A DNA stretch of 64,000 nucleotides, taken from NCBI RefSeq assembly GCF_000685015.1, contig NZ_BAYA01000001.1:496001-560000 (forward strand). Direction: 5' to 3'. Position numbers and translations under genes: made by a program. Source of the stretch: Paraburkholderia bannensis NBRC 103871 (GTDB lineage: Bacteria; Pseudomonadota; Gammaproteobacteria; Burkholderiales; Burkholderiaceae). Below are positions 28,641-40,536 of this stretch, one piece after another (the first letter of the stretch is position 1; each line of letters begins with the position of its first letter). The notes beneath the pieces were generated by a model. It was given only the letters and a program-made list of their open reading frames with translations. It was not told the DNA's origin and searched no databases.

Positions 28641-29855
28641 ATGTCCACCACACCCGAACACGCACCCACTGGCGAGAGCCAGTCGCTGCGCGGCCTGCTG
28701 CTTCTGCTCGCGACCATCGCGGGCATCTCGGTCGCGAACATCTACTACAACCAGCCGCTGCTCGACGATTTCCGCAAGGCCTTCCCGGACGGCGCGGCAT
28801 GGATCGGCGCGGTGCCCGCCTCGACCCAGCTCGGCTACGCCGCGGGCATGCTGCTGCTCGCGCCGCTGGGCGACCGCTTCGATCGCCGCCGCATCATCCT
28901 TATGCAGATCGGCCTGCTGTGCATCGCGCTGCTGGCCGCCACGTTCGCGCCCTCGCTGCCGGTGTTGATCGGCGCGAGTCTCGCCATCGGCATTCTGTCG
29001 ACCATCGCGCAGCAGGCCGTGCCGTTCTCCGCCGAACTCGCACCGCCCGAAGCGCGCGGCCATGCGGTCGGCACGGTGATGAGCGGGCTGCTGCTCGGCA
29101 TCCTGCTCGCGCGTACGGCGGCAGGCTTCGTCGGCCAGTACTTCGGCTGGCGCGCGGTGTTCGGTGCGTCGATCGTGGCGCTGCTGGCGCTCGCGGTCGT
29201 GATCGTGAAGAAACTGCCGAAGAGCAAGCCGACCTCGACGCTCAGCTACGGCAAGCTGCTTGGCTCGATGTGGCATCTGGTGGTGGAACTGCGCGGCCTG
29301 CGCGAAGCGTCGGCGACCGGCGCCTGCCTGTTCGCTGCCTTTAGCCTGTTCTGGCCCGTGCTCACGCTGCTGCTTGCGGGCGAGCCGTTTCATCTCGGCC
29401 CGCAGGTCGCAGGACTGTTCGGGATCGTCGGTGCGGCGGGCGCGCTTGCGGCGCCGTGGGCGGGCCGCTCCGCCGACAAGCGCGGCCCGCGTGCGGTCAT
29501 CACGCTGTCGATCGCGCTGATCGCGCTCGCCTTCGTGATTTTTGCGTTCTCGGGCAAGAGCCTGATTGGCCTCGTGATCGGCGTGGTGGTGCTCGACGTG
29601 GGCGTGCAGGCCGCGCAGATCTCGAACCAGTCGCGCATCTATGCACTGCGCCCCGAGGCGCGCAGCCGCGTGAATACCGTGTTCATGGTGTGCTACTTCA
29701 TCGGCGGGGCAACCGGCTCGGCCGTGGGCGCAGCTACGTGGCACGCGTTCGGCTGGATCGGCGTGTGCGTGGCCGGGCTGTGCTTCAGCGCGCTCGCGGC
29801 GTGGATTCACTTCGCCACGCGCGAGCGCATCGGCGCGAGCACGCAGGCGCTCTAA
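28641..29855 (+). CDS. MFS transporter (12 helices)
   Basis: About 404 residues, chosen from ATG at 28641; a GTG two codons upstream is possible and no ribosome binding site decides. ANIYYNQPLLDDFRKAFP after helix 1 and LGDRFDRRRIIL between helices 2 and 3 are typical of the YnfM/arabinose-efflux-like MFS group. Twelve hydrophobic segments and PWAGRSADKRGPR in the 8-9 loop. Probably a drug or sugar efflux pump; the substrate is unknown. Confidence 0.85.
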   Translation: MSTTPEHAPTGESQSLRGLLLLLATIAGISVANIYYNQPLLDDFRKAFPDGAAWIGAVPASTQLGYAAGMLLLAPLGDRFDRRRIILMQIGLLCIALLAATFAPSLPVLIGASLAIGILSTIAQQAVPFSAELAPPEARGHAVGTVMSGLLLGILLARTAAGFVGQYFGWRAVFGASIVALLALAVVIVKKLPKSKPTSTLSYGKLLGSMWHLVVELRGLREASATGACLFAAFSLFWPVLTLLLAGEPFHLGPQVAGLFGIVGAAGALAAPWAGRSADKRGPRAVITLSIALIALAFVIFAFSGKSLIGLVIGVVVLDVGVQAAQISNQSRIYALRPEARSRVNTVFMVCYFIGGATGSAVGAATWHAFGWIGVCVAGLCFSALAAWIHFATRERIGASTQAL

Positions 29856-29881
29856 GCTGCGCGGCTCGCGAGCGCCAGGTT

Positions 29882-29909
29882 TAACGTACGTCAGGTTTTA
29901 CGTACGTTA
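29882..29909. terminator. palindromic hairpin between converging genes
   Basis: TAACGTACGT (29882-29891) and ACGTACGTTA (29900-29909), a perfect 10-bp stem with an 8-base loop containing TTTT. It lies between the MFS gene and the end of the ferritin-like gene, whose stop codon is in the right arm. Confidence 0.5.
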
Positions 29910-30449
29910 GCGACCGGAATCGAGCAGGTCGGTCATGTCGTCGGCGTGCTCTTCTTCCACGGCGAGGATCTCTTCGAAGATGCGCCGCGTGGTCGTATCG
30001 TTATCGCCGATGTACTGGATAATCGCGCGATAACTCTCGATCGCAATGCGCTCGGCGACGAGGTTTTCGCGGATCATGTCGTGCAGATCCTTCCCTTCCT
30101 TGTACTCGGAATGCGAGCGTTCGCTCAGATGCTCGGGTGCAAAATCGGGCTCGCCGCCCAGTTGCACGATGCGCGCGGCGAGCATGTCCGCGTGCTGCTG
30201 CTCCTCGTTGGCGTGCTGCAGGAACTCGCTGGCAACGGCCTCCGACTCGATCCCCTTCGCCATGAAATAGTGCCGCTTGTAACGCAGCACGCAAACCAGT
30301 TCGGTGGCGAGCGAATCGTTGAGCAGCTTCAGCACGGTCTCGCGATTCGCGCTGTAGCTCGGTGTGACGGAACCCTGATCCAGATGGCGGCGCGCTTCCT
30401 CGCGCACGCGCTTCAGGTCGAACTCAAACGCAGCGTGTGACTTTGACAT
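29907..30449 (-). CDS. ferritin-like / bacterioferritin-type protein
   Basis: 180 residues. The four-helix di-iron pattern is clear: ATELVCVLRYKRHYFMAKGI, LQHANEEQQHADMLAARIVQ, NLVAERIAIESYRAIIQYIG and ILAVEEEHADDMTDLL, supplying E, ExxH, E and ExxH ligands. Closest to bacterioferritin-like DUF-type proteins of Burkholderia; a role in iron storage or peroxide protection is likely. Followed on the same strand side by small stress proteins. Ribosome binding site GGAGAGTC upstream. Confidence 0.85.
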   Translation of the reverse strand: MSKSHAAFEFDLKRVREEARRHLDQGSVTPSYSANRETVLKLLNDSLATELVCVLRYKRHYFMAKGIESEAVASEFLQHANEEQQHADMLAARIVQLGGEPDFAPEHLSERSHSEYKEGKDLHDMIRENLVAERIAIESYRAIIQYIGDNDTTTRRIFEEILAVEEEHADDMTDLLDSGR

Positions 30450-30507
30450 CTGACTCTCCTTCGGACTGTGGGGATGGGCATGGTGCAGCGCTGAGGCGCA
30501 CGCACGG

Positions 30508-30669
30508 CTACGGGCGCAGTACGCCTAGCAGCAAGGTGACGACGAACACCACAAGGAAGAGGTAAAAAAGGATCTTCGCGATTTCAGCCGCCCCTGCGGC
30601 GATCCCGGTAAAGCCGAACACGGCGGCAATGAGGGCGATCACGAGAAACACAATGGCGTAATGAAGCAC
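30508..30669 (-). CDS. DUF1328 (YtjA-type) membrane protein
   Basis: 53 residues from a GTG (30667-30669) with a strong AAGGAGGAG site. The sequence [40 protein letters not shown] and [12 protein letters not shown] is the DUF1328 family, two membrane helices with a central [11 protein letters not shown]. Widespread, usually stress-induced, function unknown. Confidence 0.92.
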   Translation of the reverse strand: MLHYAIVFLVIALIAAVFGFTGIAAGAAEIAKILFYLFLVVFVVTLLLGVLRP

Positions 30670-30877
30670 GGCGTACTCCTCCTTGTGGGGGGGCGCAGGA
30701 ACGTCTTTCGAGCGTGATTTCGGAACGTGAGTTCGAATATGACTGCGCTGTCGTCTGCGTCATGCCATGCGCAAGGGGTGATCCCGAGGCGATGCCGACG
30801 ATGTCGGCAAACTTCGGCCGAGGTCAGGCACGCCACGTGCTGTAGGGTGGATTCCCTTATACCGTGGAGAATTCCCT

Positions 30878-31015
30878 ATGAAACGCCTGATTGCCTTGCT
30901 TCTCGTTGCCGCGTCGGCGGCGGGTCTGGCTGCCTGCAACACCGTTGCGGGCGCCGGTCAGGATATGTCCGCGGGCGGTCACGCCATCACGAACTCGGCT
31001 GAGCAAGCGAAGTAA
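30878..31015 (+). CDS. entericidin-type small lipoprotein
   Basis: 45 residues: signal MKRLIALLLVAASAAGLAAC with a lipobox (GLAAC), then NTVAGAGQDMSAGGHAITNS and AEQAK. This is the entericidin A/B family, small lipoproteins of the cell envelope linked to stationary phase. GGAG lies eight bases before the ATG. Confidence 0.92.
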   Translation: MKRLIALLLVAASAAGLAACNTVAGAGQDMSAGGHAITNSAEQAK

Positions 31016-31181
31016 TCGCCTCGGCCTGCGTGGTTTTTTGCATCCGGCGTCGCCCTCCTGGGCGGCGTCGGAGTGCTTGAAACACGGCGTGAAATTGCTT
31101 TTTGTCGGCTTGATTGAGCGGCGTGGCACGCTCGTCAGATGGCTCGCCAGATCAATCAGCGATCCGAAGCTTTCTTGTCGT

Positions 31182-32177
31182 TCAAGACGTCCGTTTTCTG
31201 TCGTCGAAGACGAACGACAGCCCAACGCTGCCCAGAATCAGCACGGTCGCGATGACCGTCGCCTGAGTGATCGGCTCGCCCAGCGTGAGGGCGCCCAGCG
31301 CCACCGCAACCACCGGATTGACGTACATGCAGCTACTCGCCACGAGCGGACTCGTGTTGCGGATCAGGTAGCCGTACGCGACATAAGCGGCCATCGTGCC
31401 GATCAGCATGAGATACGCGAATGCAACGAAAGGCACGAAATGCAGCGCGCCCATGCGCTCGCCAGTGATCCAGGCCACCATCGTCGAAATCGCGCCACCC
31501 AGGCCAATCTGCAATGCCGTCGCCATGAACAGATCGGAGGGCAACTCCAGTCGCCCGGCCAGATGTGCGCCAACCGCCCAGAACAGCGCGCCCCCCAGAA
31601 TCGCGAGACATCCGCCTGCCGTGCCGCTTGCCGCACCGCCATGGCTAAGAATTGCAATGCCGATCAAGCCGAGCCCGACCGCCGCCCATTCGCCTTTCGC
31701 GATGCGCCGCCCGGCCGCCGCCGCGATCAGCGTGGCGAATAGCGGCACCGTGGCGACCATCACCGCGGCAGTGCCGGTTCCGACCGTACGCATCCCATAG
31801 GCGAGCATCCCGCTCGACAGGCCCACGAGCATCGTGCCGACCACGCCGGCGTTGCGCACCTGCGTGAGCGTCGGCATGACGGGACGCCGCCGCATCGCGA
31901 ACACGAACAGGCCAATGCCCGCCAGCAGGTTACGCAAGCCCGAAAGCAGCAGCGGCGGGAACGATTCGAGCGCCACGTGGACGGCCAGATAGGTCGAACC
32001 CCAGACGAAGTACACGACCGCCAGCGACAGCGCAACGCGACCGCTGCGCGACTGCGGCAATCGCACGCCGCGCGCGAAACGCCAGGCTTGCGAACCCAGC
32101 GCGCCAAGCATGCGCAGCAGACCGAGCAAATAGGGATTCAGCGAGGAACCGGTGGGCAAACGCGGCGGCGTTGTCAT
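31182..32177 (-). CDS. EamA/DMT-family exporter (YedA-like)
   Basis: 331 residues with ten membrane helices and two EamA repeats: VYFVWGSTYLAVHVALESFP at repeat 1, NPVVAVALGALTLGEPITQA at repeat 2. An N-terminal 45-residue cytoplasmic extension precedes helix 1. Family members export amino acids or other metabolites; the substrate cannot be told. Isolated gene, next to a 650-bp gap. Confidence 0.88.
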   Translation of the reverse strand: MTTPPRLPTGSSLNPYLLGLLRMLGALGSQAWRFARGVRLPQSRSGRVALSLAVVYFVWGSTYLAVHVALESFPPLLLSGLRNLLAGIGLFVFAMRRRPVMPTLTQVRNAGVVGTMLVGLSSGMLAYGMRTVGTGTAAVMVATVPLFATLIAAAAGRRIAKGEWAAVGLGLIGIAILSHGGAASGTAGGCLAILGGALFWAVGAHLAGRLELPSDLFMATALQIGLGGAISTMVAWITGERMGALHFVPFVAFAYLMLIGTMAAYVAYGYLIRNTSPLVASSCMYVNPVVAVALGALTLGEPITQATVIATVLILGSVGLSFVFDDRKRTS

Positions 32178-32835
32178 TGCACCGTCCGATGAGCGGGGTT
32201 GAACCGGAGGACGAACCGCAAACGCTCCGCCAGACGAGGGACGGGGCGAATAAAGCGCGACGGCATGATGGAGGCGGTCAGAGAAGGAAACGCGAGAGGA
32301 AGCGCATCAAGGCAACGCACGAGACGCCAGCGTATGAATTTGCAAGCGGTTCGCAAGCTGCCCGAAATACCCGAAGCGGGCGCCACGCATTATGCAACAA
32401 GGCGATTCGTTGCGGATGCGGCGAGCGTGCTTTATGCGTGGGCGCGCTGCGTGCGCGCAACGGTCTGTAAAACCGGGGCGCGGGCATGTCGCATGAAGGC
32501 AGAAAAGTGTCGCATCGGCTCATGCTGATGCCGCTTTTTGAGACCGTGCTAGGATGTCATACTCTTTCATATTTCTTACATCGCCGTCCCCTTTACCGTG
32601 CTCTCATCGCTTGCCGTCCCCGCCTCGCTTCCACCGCGCGCCATGCGCGGTGCGGCGGCGCGCGCGTGCGCGCTGCGATGCACCGGCCGCCTGCCGAACC
32701 CGCTCGCCTTCGCCCGGCGTTCGCACTGAACCACCCTCCTGCTGCGGAGCCGTTCAGTCGGGCTCCGGGCCGATCCCATTCCCCATTTTCTGGCCGTCCC
32801 CGGCCTTGTTTATCTGGATCGCAAGGAGAATCCCC
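32178..32835. other. 658-bp gap upstream of rnk
   Basis: No supported gene on either strand; the open frames here have poor codon patterns. It must hold the divergent promoters. TTGAGA near 32,538, 16 bp, TACTCT is a possible rightward promoter for rnk, leaving a leader of about 270 nt. Confidence 0.5.
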
Positions 32836-33243
32836 ATGTCGAAGAAAATCCGCTACCTGACCGAGCTCGATCTCGCCCGCCTCGAAAAATGCGCCGCCGA
32901 GCCAGGCGCTGCGCCCGCGCGCCAGCTCATGCTCGACGAACTGCTCGAACGCGCTGAAATCGTCGATGCGCGCAAGGTCGCCGCCAATGTCGTGACCATG
33001 AACTCGCAGGTCACGCTCGTGAGCGAGCGCACCGGCGAGCCCGTGACCTGGACTGTCGTGTACCCCGCCAACGCGAGCGTCGACGCGGGCCGCCTCAACG
33101 TGTTCTCACCCGCCGGGCTCGCCCTGCTCGGCGCAAAACGCGGCGACAAAGTGCGCTTCACCCCGCCCAGCGGCGAGACCGAAACGCTCAAGATCGCGCA
33201 GATCCTTTTCCAGCCCGAAGCCGCCGACGACTTCGCGCTTTAA
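32836..33243 (+). CDS. rnk: nucleoside diphosphate kinase regulator Rnk
   Basis: 135 residues from ATG at 32836 with AAGGAGA upstream; the longer frame is not used. The N-terminal coiled-coil (YLTELDLARLEKCAAEPGAA) and the GreA-like C-terminal domain (VTMNSQVTLVSERTGEPVTW, NVFSPAGLALLGAKRGDKVR, LKIAQILFQPEA) match Rnk. Rnk binds RNA polymerase in the secondary channel like Gre factors and affects NDP kinase levels. Confidence 0.93.
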   Translation: MSKKIRYLTELDLARLEKCAAEPGAAPARQLMLDELLERAEIVDARKVAANVVTMNSQVTLVSERTGEPVTWTVVYPANASVDAGRLNVFSPAGLALLGAKRGDKVRFTPPSGETETLKIAQILFQPEAADDFAL

Positions 33244-33424
33244 GTTTTTTTCGCCGCCCGCGCGCGATTTTTTCTCCCCGGTTTTCGCCGAAAAAACGCG
33301 CCTTCTCCTATATGGGTCGCGCGCGCGAAATCCGCGTTTTTCCGCCACGCCTCCTGCCACATCGGCCGCGCAAAGGCACTTGCCAGAGTGTCGCAGCGCG
33401 GTGTATCGTTTGGCCTGCTTACGC

Positions 33425-35584
<2,160 letters not shown>

Positions 35585-35600
35585 GCGATATCCGATGAAT

Positions 35601-35643
35601 CGCTGCGCTGCACACACGCCGCAGGGCATCGTGCAGCGCAGCG
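35601..35643 (+). terminator. long hairpin after thiC
   Basis: CGCTGCGCTGCAC (35601-35613) and GTGCAGCGCAGCG (35631-35643), a perfect 13-bp stem with a 17-base loop, 16 bases after the thiC stop. No T-run, so it may stabilise the mRNA end rather than terminate alone. Confidence 0.55.
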
Positions 35644-35856
35644 GTACGTAGCGATAGGTGGCGACACGCAGTGCAATGCTGCGCAATCAGCACTTAAGAC
35701 GCCGAAACACTTTTTAACGACTCCGACAACTCTCTGACAAGCGCACACACCCGGATACGTAACCGCTGGCTACGATGGGTGTACTGGAGGTGCGGACTGG
35801 GCGTGATTTATGCGTCTGGTTCTACACCACAACGCTCATTCAGTCGGAGTCGAAAA

Positions 35857-36078
35857 ATGAAAACCTTCGCTCGCACTCGTACCCTGCTTACCGTGGCTAC
35901 GCTTGTTGCCGTGATCGCCAGCCTGTCGGCTTGCGACAACATGTCCCGACGCGACCGCGACACCGCCATTGGTGCGGGTGTCGGCGGTGCGGCTGGCGCC
36001 GTTATCGGCGGCAGTGCGCTCTCCACCGTCGGAGGCGCGGCAGTCGGCGGCATTATCGGCAACCAGGTCGGCAAGTAA
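35857..36078 (+). CDS. OsmB-like glycine-zipper lipoprotein
   Basis: 73 residues from ATG at 35857. Signal with lipobox (VIASLSAC), then DRDTAIGAGVGGAAGAVIGG and STVGGAAVGGIIGNQVGK, a glycine-zipper repeat. This is the osmotically inducible OsmB-type family of small outer-membrane lipoproteins. Confidence 0.9.
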   Translation: MKTFARTRTLLTVATLVAVIASLSACDNMSRRDRDTAIGAGVGGAAGAVIGGSALSTVGGAAVGGIIGNQVGK

Positions 36079-36341
36079 AAACGCTCGCTGCTTCGCGTAA
36101 CGTTTTGCAACGCAACGCTCCACGGTTTTTGCCTCGCTTGTCTCCGCAAATCGTCGAGAGAAAGCCGCCCAGAAGAACAACGAAAGGATTCACGAAACAG
36201 CAGGCAAACCGGCCCTCGCGCCGGAGTCAGAGAGGATACGCGGCGCATGCTCCAGCAGGGCATGCGCCGCGTCTGTTTTGTGTCGATGCAATGGCGAAAA
36301 TGCCCCGGCGTGATAGCCTGAATAGTCCGCCTGGAGTTGCC

Positions 36342-36893
36342 ATGAAATCCCCTTTCCACACTTACACGACGCACCGCGCCCTGCGTTGCGCGGCTTCGGC
36401 TTGCGCGACCGGTGCGATGCTCGCGCTCGGCGGTTGCTATTACTACACGCCTTACGGCTATTCGCCGTACCCGCCGTACTACTACGCGACCGTCCCTTCC
36501 ACCAGCACGCAGCAGGAAACCGCCGTGGCCGTTGCAGGTTCAACTGCTACGACGCGCTCAGCCCAGCAGCGACCGAATCCAGCGCCCGCCGCTGTCGCCG
36601 ATGCGCAGTATCCGGGGCCGCTGTACCCATCGCCGCCCGTCGCGGTCGCGGTGCCGGCATGGAACGCCTATCCGGCTTATGCGGCTTATCCGGCGTACTA
36701 CCCTCCCGCGTACTATCCGTATCCCGCTTATTACGGCTACTCCGGCTGGGGCTGGGGCGCACCGGCCGTGTCGCTCAGCGTCGGCTTCTGGGGCGGTGGC
36801 TACTGGGGACGCGGAGGCTATTGGGGGCATGGGGGATACTGGGGCCACGGCGGTGGCTATGGTGGCTATGGCGGCGGCCACTGGCACCGCTAG
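36342..36893 (+). CDS. Tyr/Pro/Gly-rich putative lipoprotein
   Basis: 183 residues from ATG at 36342 (GGAG upstream). Signal ending in lipobox LALGGC, then a Tyr/Pro-rich stretch (YYYTPYGYSPYPPYYYATVP), an Ala/Ser/Thr linker, a second Tyr/Pro/Ala-rich stretch (YPAYAAYPAYYPPAYYPYPA) and a Gly/Trp/His-rich tail (WGRGGYWGHGGYWGHGGGYG). Low complexity throughout. Surface lipoprotein of unknown role. Confidence 0.75.
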   Translation: MKSPFHTYTTHRALRCAASACATGAMLALGGCYYYTPYGYSPYPPYYYATVPSTSTQQETAVAVAGSTATTRSAQQRPNPAPAAVADAQYPGPLYPSPPVAVAVPAWNAYPAYAAYPAYYPPAYYPYPAYYGYSGWGWGAPAVSLSVGFWGGGYWGRGGYWGHGGYWGHGGGYGGYGGGHWHR

Positions 36894-37176
36894 TTCTTTT
36901 CCACGCTCCAGCCCGCACGACCGTACTTTCCCTCCTTGACGCTTGCGCACCATTTTCTATCCTGCAAATGGGCATCGGGGAATGAAACACTGCCTTACTG
37001 AATAAGCCCTCCTCTGCGCGCTGCGCTGCCGTGCTTTACCGGCTCCAGCGCGCTGCCTGCCTTGTCGTTCGCTGCACCGCCTGCATCGCCGCGCCCATCA
37101 AGGGGCGCCGCGCGCGTCTATGCCTTGCCACCGGCATCCGGGCGCGCCCGATACGAACCAGCAGAAAGGAGACGCC

Positions 37177-38778
37177 ATGTTCCATCAGCTGTTGACGCCC
37201 ATCGGTAATTCGCTGTTCCTTTCGTTTCTCGTCGCCGTCCTGCCGATTGTCGTCGTGCTCATTTTGCTGGGCTGGGCGCGCAGGCCCGCGTGGCAGGCCT
37301 CGCTCGCGGGGCTCGTCGTCGGCCTCGTCGTCGCCATCGTGGGCTGGCAGTTCCCGGTCAAGCTGGCAGTCAGCGCGGTGCTCAATGGCGTGGTCTTCGC
37401 GCTCTGGCCGGTCATGTGGATCGTCGTCACGGCCCTGCTGCTCTACAACATCGCGCTGCGCTCCGGACGTTTCGCGGCGTTCCGCATGTGGCTGCTCGAC
37501 AATCTGCCGAACGACCGGCGCATCGTGCTCGTGGTCGTGGGCTTTTCGTTCGGCGCGCTGTTCGAAGGCATTTCCGGCTTTGGCACGCCCATCGCCATCA
37601 CGAGTTCGCTGCTCATCATGCTGGGCTTTCCGACGCTCGAGGCGCTCACTTTCACGCTGATCTTCAACACGGCGCCGGTCGCGTTCGGTGCGCTGGGGGT
37701 GCCGATCACGGTGCTCGGCGCGGTCACCCACCTGCCTGCCGACGTGCTCGGCCAGATGGTCGGACGCCAGTTGCCGTTCTTCGCACTGCTGCTGCCGTTC
37801 TATGTGATCGCGATTTACGCGGGCGTGGACGCAATGCTGCGCATCTGGCCGGTGCTGCTGGTCTCGGGTGGCAGCTTTGCGCTCACGCAGTTCGTCACCG
37901 CGAACTTCGTCAACTACAGCCTCACCGATGTGCTGTCCTCGCTCGTTTCGCTGATCCTCACGATCCTGTTCCTGCGTGTGTGGAAACCTGCGCCCGATCC
38001 GCGCTTCGAAATTCACGTCGATCGCGCGAAGGAAGTGCGCGGCAGCGTGACCGGCGCGCAGGGCTGGTATCCGTGGATCATCGTCGCGGCAGTCGTGATC
38101 ATCTGGACGGTCGCGAAAGTGTTCGCGATCGGCGACATCAAGGTGCCGTGGCCGGGCCTGAACAAAGCCGTCTTCATCACGCTCTACAAGACGCCCTACG
38201 GCGCGGTGTGGGACTTCCAGCCGCTCGCGACCGGCACCGCGATCCTCGTCGCCGCCATCATCACGGCGTTCGTCGTGCGGCTGAAGCCCGCCGATTTCGG
38301 CGGCGCGGTCGTCGACACCTGGGTGCAGACGCGCATCGCCATCCTGACCGTGGCGACCATCGTGGGGCTCGCGTTCCTGATGAACTACTCGGGGCTCACC
38401 TATACGCTGGGTCTGGCCGTCGCGTCGGTGGGCGCGTTGTTCCCGCTGGTGTCGGCGTTCCTCGGCTGGGTTGCGGTGTTCCTCTCCGGCAGCGATACAT
38501 CGGGCAACGCGCTGTTCGGCAATCTCCAGGTGGTGGCCGCGCAGCAGCTCAACCTGAACCCCGTGCTGATGGCGGCCACCAATTCGTCGGGGGGCGTGAT
38601 GGGCAAGATGATCTCGCCTCAGAACATCGCAACAGGCGTCGCGACCACCGAACTCAAAGGCCAGGAAGGCCACGTGTTCGCGCGCACGTTCAAGCACTCG
38701 ATCCTGATGACGATGCTGCTCGGCATTCTGGTGTGGCTGCAGCAAAACGTGTTCACGTGGATGATTCCGCCGCATTGA
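37177..38778 (+). CDS. lctP: L-lactate permease LctP
   Basis: 533 residues from ATG at 37177 (AAAGGAGA upstream). Twelve or more membrane helices. Family blocks are present: GFSFGALFEGISGFGTPIAI, NTAPVAFGALGVPITVLGAV, FLSGSDTSGNALFGNLQVVA and NSSGGVMGKMISPQNIATG. LctP imports lactate (and glycolate) with protons. Monocistronic, ended by a strong terminator. Confidence 0.95.
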   Translation: MFHQLLTPIGNSLFLSFLVAVLPIVVVLILLGWARRPAWQASLAGLVVGLVVAIVGWQFPVKLAVSAVLNGVVFALWPVMWIVVTALLLYNIALRSGRFAAFRMWLLDNLPNDRRIVLVVVGFSFGALFEGISGFGTPIAITSSLLIMLGFPTLEALTFTLIFNTAPVAFGALGVPITVLGAVTHLPADVLGQMVGRQLPFFALLLPFYVIAIYAGVDAMLRIWPVLLVSGGSFALTQFVTANFVNYSLTDVLSSLVSLILTILFLRVWKPAPDPRFEIHVDRAKEVRGSVTGAQGWYPWIIVAAVVIIWTVAKVFAIGDIKVPWPGLNKAVFITLYKTPYGAVWDFQPLATGTAILVAAIITAFVVRLKPADFGGAVVDTWVQTRIAILTVATIVGLAFLMNYSGLTYTLGLAVASVGALFPLVSAFLGWVAVFLSGSDTSGNALFGNLQVVAAQQLNLNPVLMAATNSSGGVMGKMISPQNIATGVATTELKGQEGHVFARTFKHSILMTMLLGILVWLQQNVFTWMIPPH

Positions 38779-38810
38779 GCACATTGAGTGCATCGAACGC
38801 GCCAAAAGAA

Positions 38811-38842
38811 AAACCCGCCTGCTTGCGCAAGGCGGGTTTTTT
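38811..38842. terminator. bidirectional intrinsic terminator
   Basis: AAACCCGCCT (38811-38820) pairs with AGGCGGGTTT (38830-38839); T-run to 38842 on the plus side and an A-rich run on the left give a terminator for both lctP and the converging bamC. Confidence 0.92.
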
Positions 38843-38871
38843 ATGGGTAACGCTTGTGCGTTAGCGCAAGG

Positions 38872-40137
38872 TCAGTGCAGTTCTTCGACCACGAGGCCCA
38901 TGATTTCGCGTGCGGGACGCGACGAATCGATCTGGCCCGAGTCATCCACCACCGCGATGCGCGTCTGGTTTTCGGTGACGGCGCGCACGTTGACCTTGTA
39001 CTGCTTCGCGACCTTTTCCTTGCGGCCATGGAAGATCTGGTTCCAGAAGCCCTGCTCGGCCGAGGTCATATCCTGCGGATCGACGTAGCGCACGTAGTAA
39101 ATGCCCTTCGAGCGATCGCGGTCGTCCACCGTGAAGTTCGCGCGGTCGAGCGCCAGACCCACGCGCAGCCATGCACGGTCATACGGCTCGCCCAGCGTGA
39201 GTTCGGTCGAGGTGTACTGACCGGACGCCGTGCCTGCCGCGCCGCTCTTGCCTGCGCCCGTCGCCGCTGCGCTTTGGCCCACAGCCGCCGCGTTCTGCGC
39301 AGCGATGGCCGCCGCCGCCGCATCCGGCTTCGACGATGCGCTCGCGCCCTTGGCGCCCTTGGCGTTGTCGCTGGCCTTGGCGTCGGCTTCAGCCGCCACC
39401 TGCGCGTCAGGCACGCCCGGCTTGGCGCGCGCGAGCGTCACCATCAGGCGCTTGAGGTATTCCTGTTCGAGCGCCGGATCGTTGGGCTTGGGCACCCACT
39501 TGCTGGTTTCGTTGTTGTTGCCGGAAAGCTGTTCGCTCAGGCCCTTCTGGCTGATGAACACGTAGGTGCCGCCCGTCGGCGACGTTTCCAGGCGCGTGCG
39601 GTACTTGTTGCGCTCTGCCGTGACGTAGGAATTGCCCGTGGCCCACGACAGCGTGTTGCGGATCAGACCGTCGTTGATCTTCGGATGGGTTTCGTTCCAG
39701 TCCGTTTCCATCAGGCCCTTGTCGCGCTGGTCGACGACCAGCAGGAAGCCCTGTTCCTGCCAGAAGCGGCGCACCTGCGCCCAGACGTCGGCGGGCGAGC
39801 GGCTGTCGATGACGAGCCAGCTTTCCGTGCCATCGCGCTGGATGTGCATGCCCGGAACCTGCGGCAGCACCTGGCTGTTCTCGTCGGTGGCGGGCGAGTC
39901 GGCCTGCACCTGCTTGAGCGCCGACAGCGAGGTTTCGCCGCCCTGCGGGGGCAGCGAGCGCTGGTCGGCGGTTTCGTCGAGCATGTTGGGCGGGACAGCC
40001 AGCGAGGACTGCTTCGCCTTTGCGTCGCTACGGTAATCGATCTTGCCCGGCGTCGGCGAACTGCAGCCGGCGACCAGCCCGCCCGCCATCAGGAGCGCAA
40101 TCGCGCGTGCGGCGAGACGTTGATGAAAATCACTCAT
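38872..40137 (-). CDS. bamC: outer membrane assembly lipoprotein BamC
   Basis: 421 residues from the ATG at 40135-40137. Lipobox GGLVAGC, then GKIDYRSDAKAKQSSLAVPP, the unstructured BamC N-terminus that binds BamD. Two helix-grip domains follow (WLVIDSRSPADVWAQVRRFW and LGEPYDRAWLRVGLALDRAN), separated by a long Ala-rich linker (about 245-305) larger than in E. coli. Part of the BAM complex that inserts beta-barrels. dapA, the usual neighbour, is not upstream here. Confidence 0.93.
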   Translation of the reverse strand: MSDFHQRLAARAIALLMAGGLVAGCSSPTPGKIDYRSDAKAKQSSLAVPPNMLDETADQRSLPPQGGETSLSALKQVQADSPATDENSQVLPQVPGMHIQRDGTESWLVIDSRSPADVWAQVRRFWQEQGFLLVVDQRDKGLMETDWNETHPKINDGLIRNTLSWATGNSYVTAERNKYRTRLETSPTGGTYVFISQKGLSEQLSGNNNETSKWVPKPNDPALEQEYLKRLMVTLARAKPGVPDAQVAAEADAKASDNAKGAKGASASSKPDAAAAAIAAQNAAAVGQSAAATGAGKSGAAGTASGQYTSTELTLGEPYDRAWLRVGLALDRANFTVDDRDRSKGIYYVRYVDPQDMTSAEQGFWNQIFHGRKEKVAKQYKVNVRAVTENQTRIAVVDDSGQIDSSRPAREIMGLVVEELH

Positions 40138-40536
40138 GTTCGGGTAATCCCTTCGGCTACGGCCACGGCCAGTGTGTGCGTGGATCAACCAGCCATTTTA
40201 CCGGCGAGATGGCGCGCTGTGCAAAAACAGGGTTAAGGCGGCGCGTTTCCGAGTGTTGCCCGGGTAAGAAGTGGGCGTGCGCGGCGGCCTCCGACAGGGT
40301 ACGAAGGGCGTTTTTACGCCCCGGACGTAACCTTCATCAACATTCTAAAAACGCCACACACGCGACCTCCATCGGACAAATTCATTTTTTATCAATAACT
40401 TGGCGCGACAAACACGTTGTCCGTCAATTTGCGCTGATCGGCATTTCTGCTTCGCACGACTTGTCACGACGACCCGGTGCTAATTTTTCCCAAAAATTCG
40501 AAATAAGAAATCGAAAAACGTCGTACGGAGAGCGTC
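40138..40536. other. 399-bp gap between bamC and the DUF2844 gene
   Basis: No supported gene. It must hold the bamC promoter and the rightward promoter of the DUF2844/DUF3443 operon. An AT-rich patch at 40,330-40,500 is the likely promoter region; no clear consensus chosen. Confidence 0.5.

Noticed and set aside
37036..38805. 589-aa minus-strand frame opposite lctP
   Set aside because: Shadow frame with extreme His/Arg/Asp/Glu content; the plus-strand LctP is certain.
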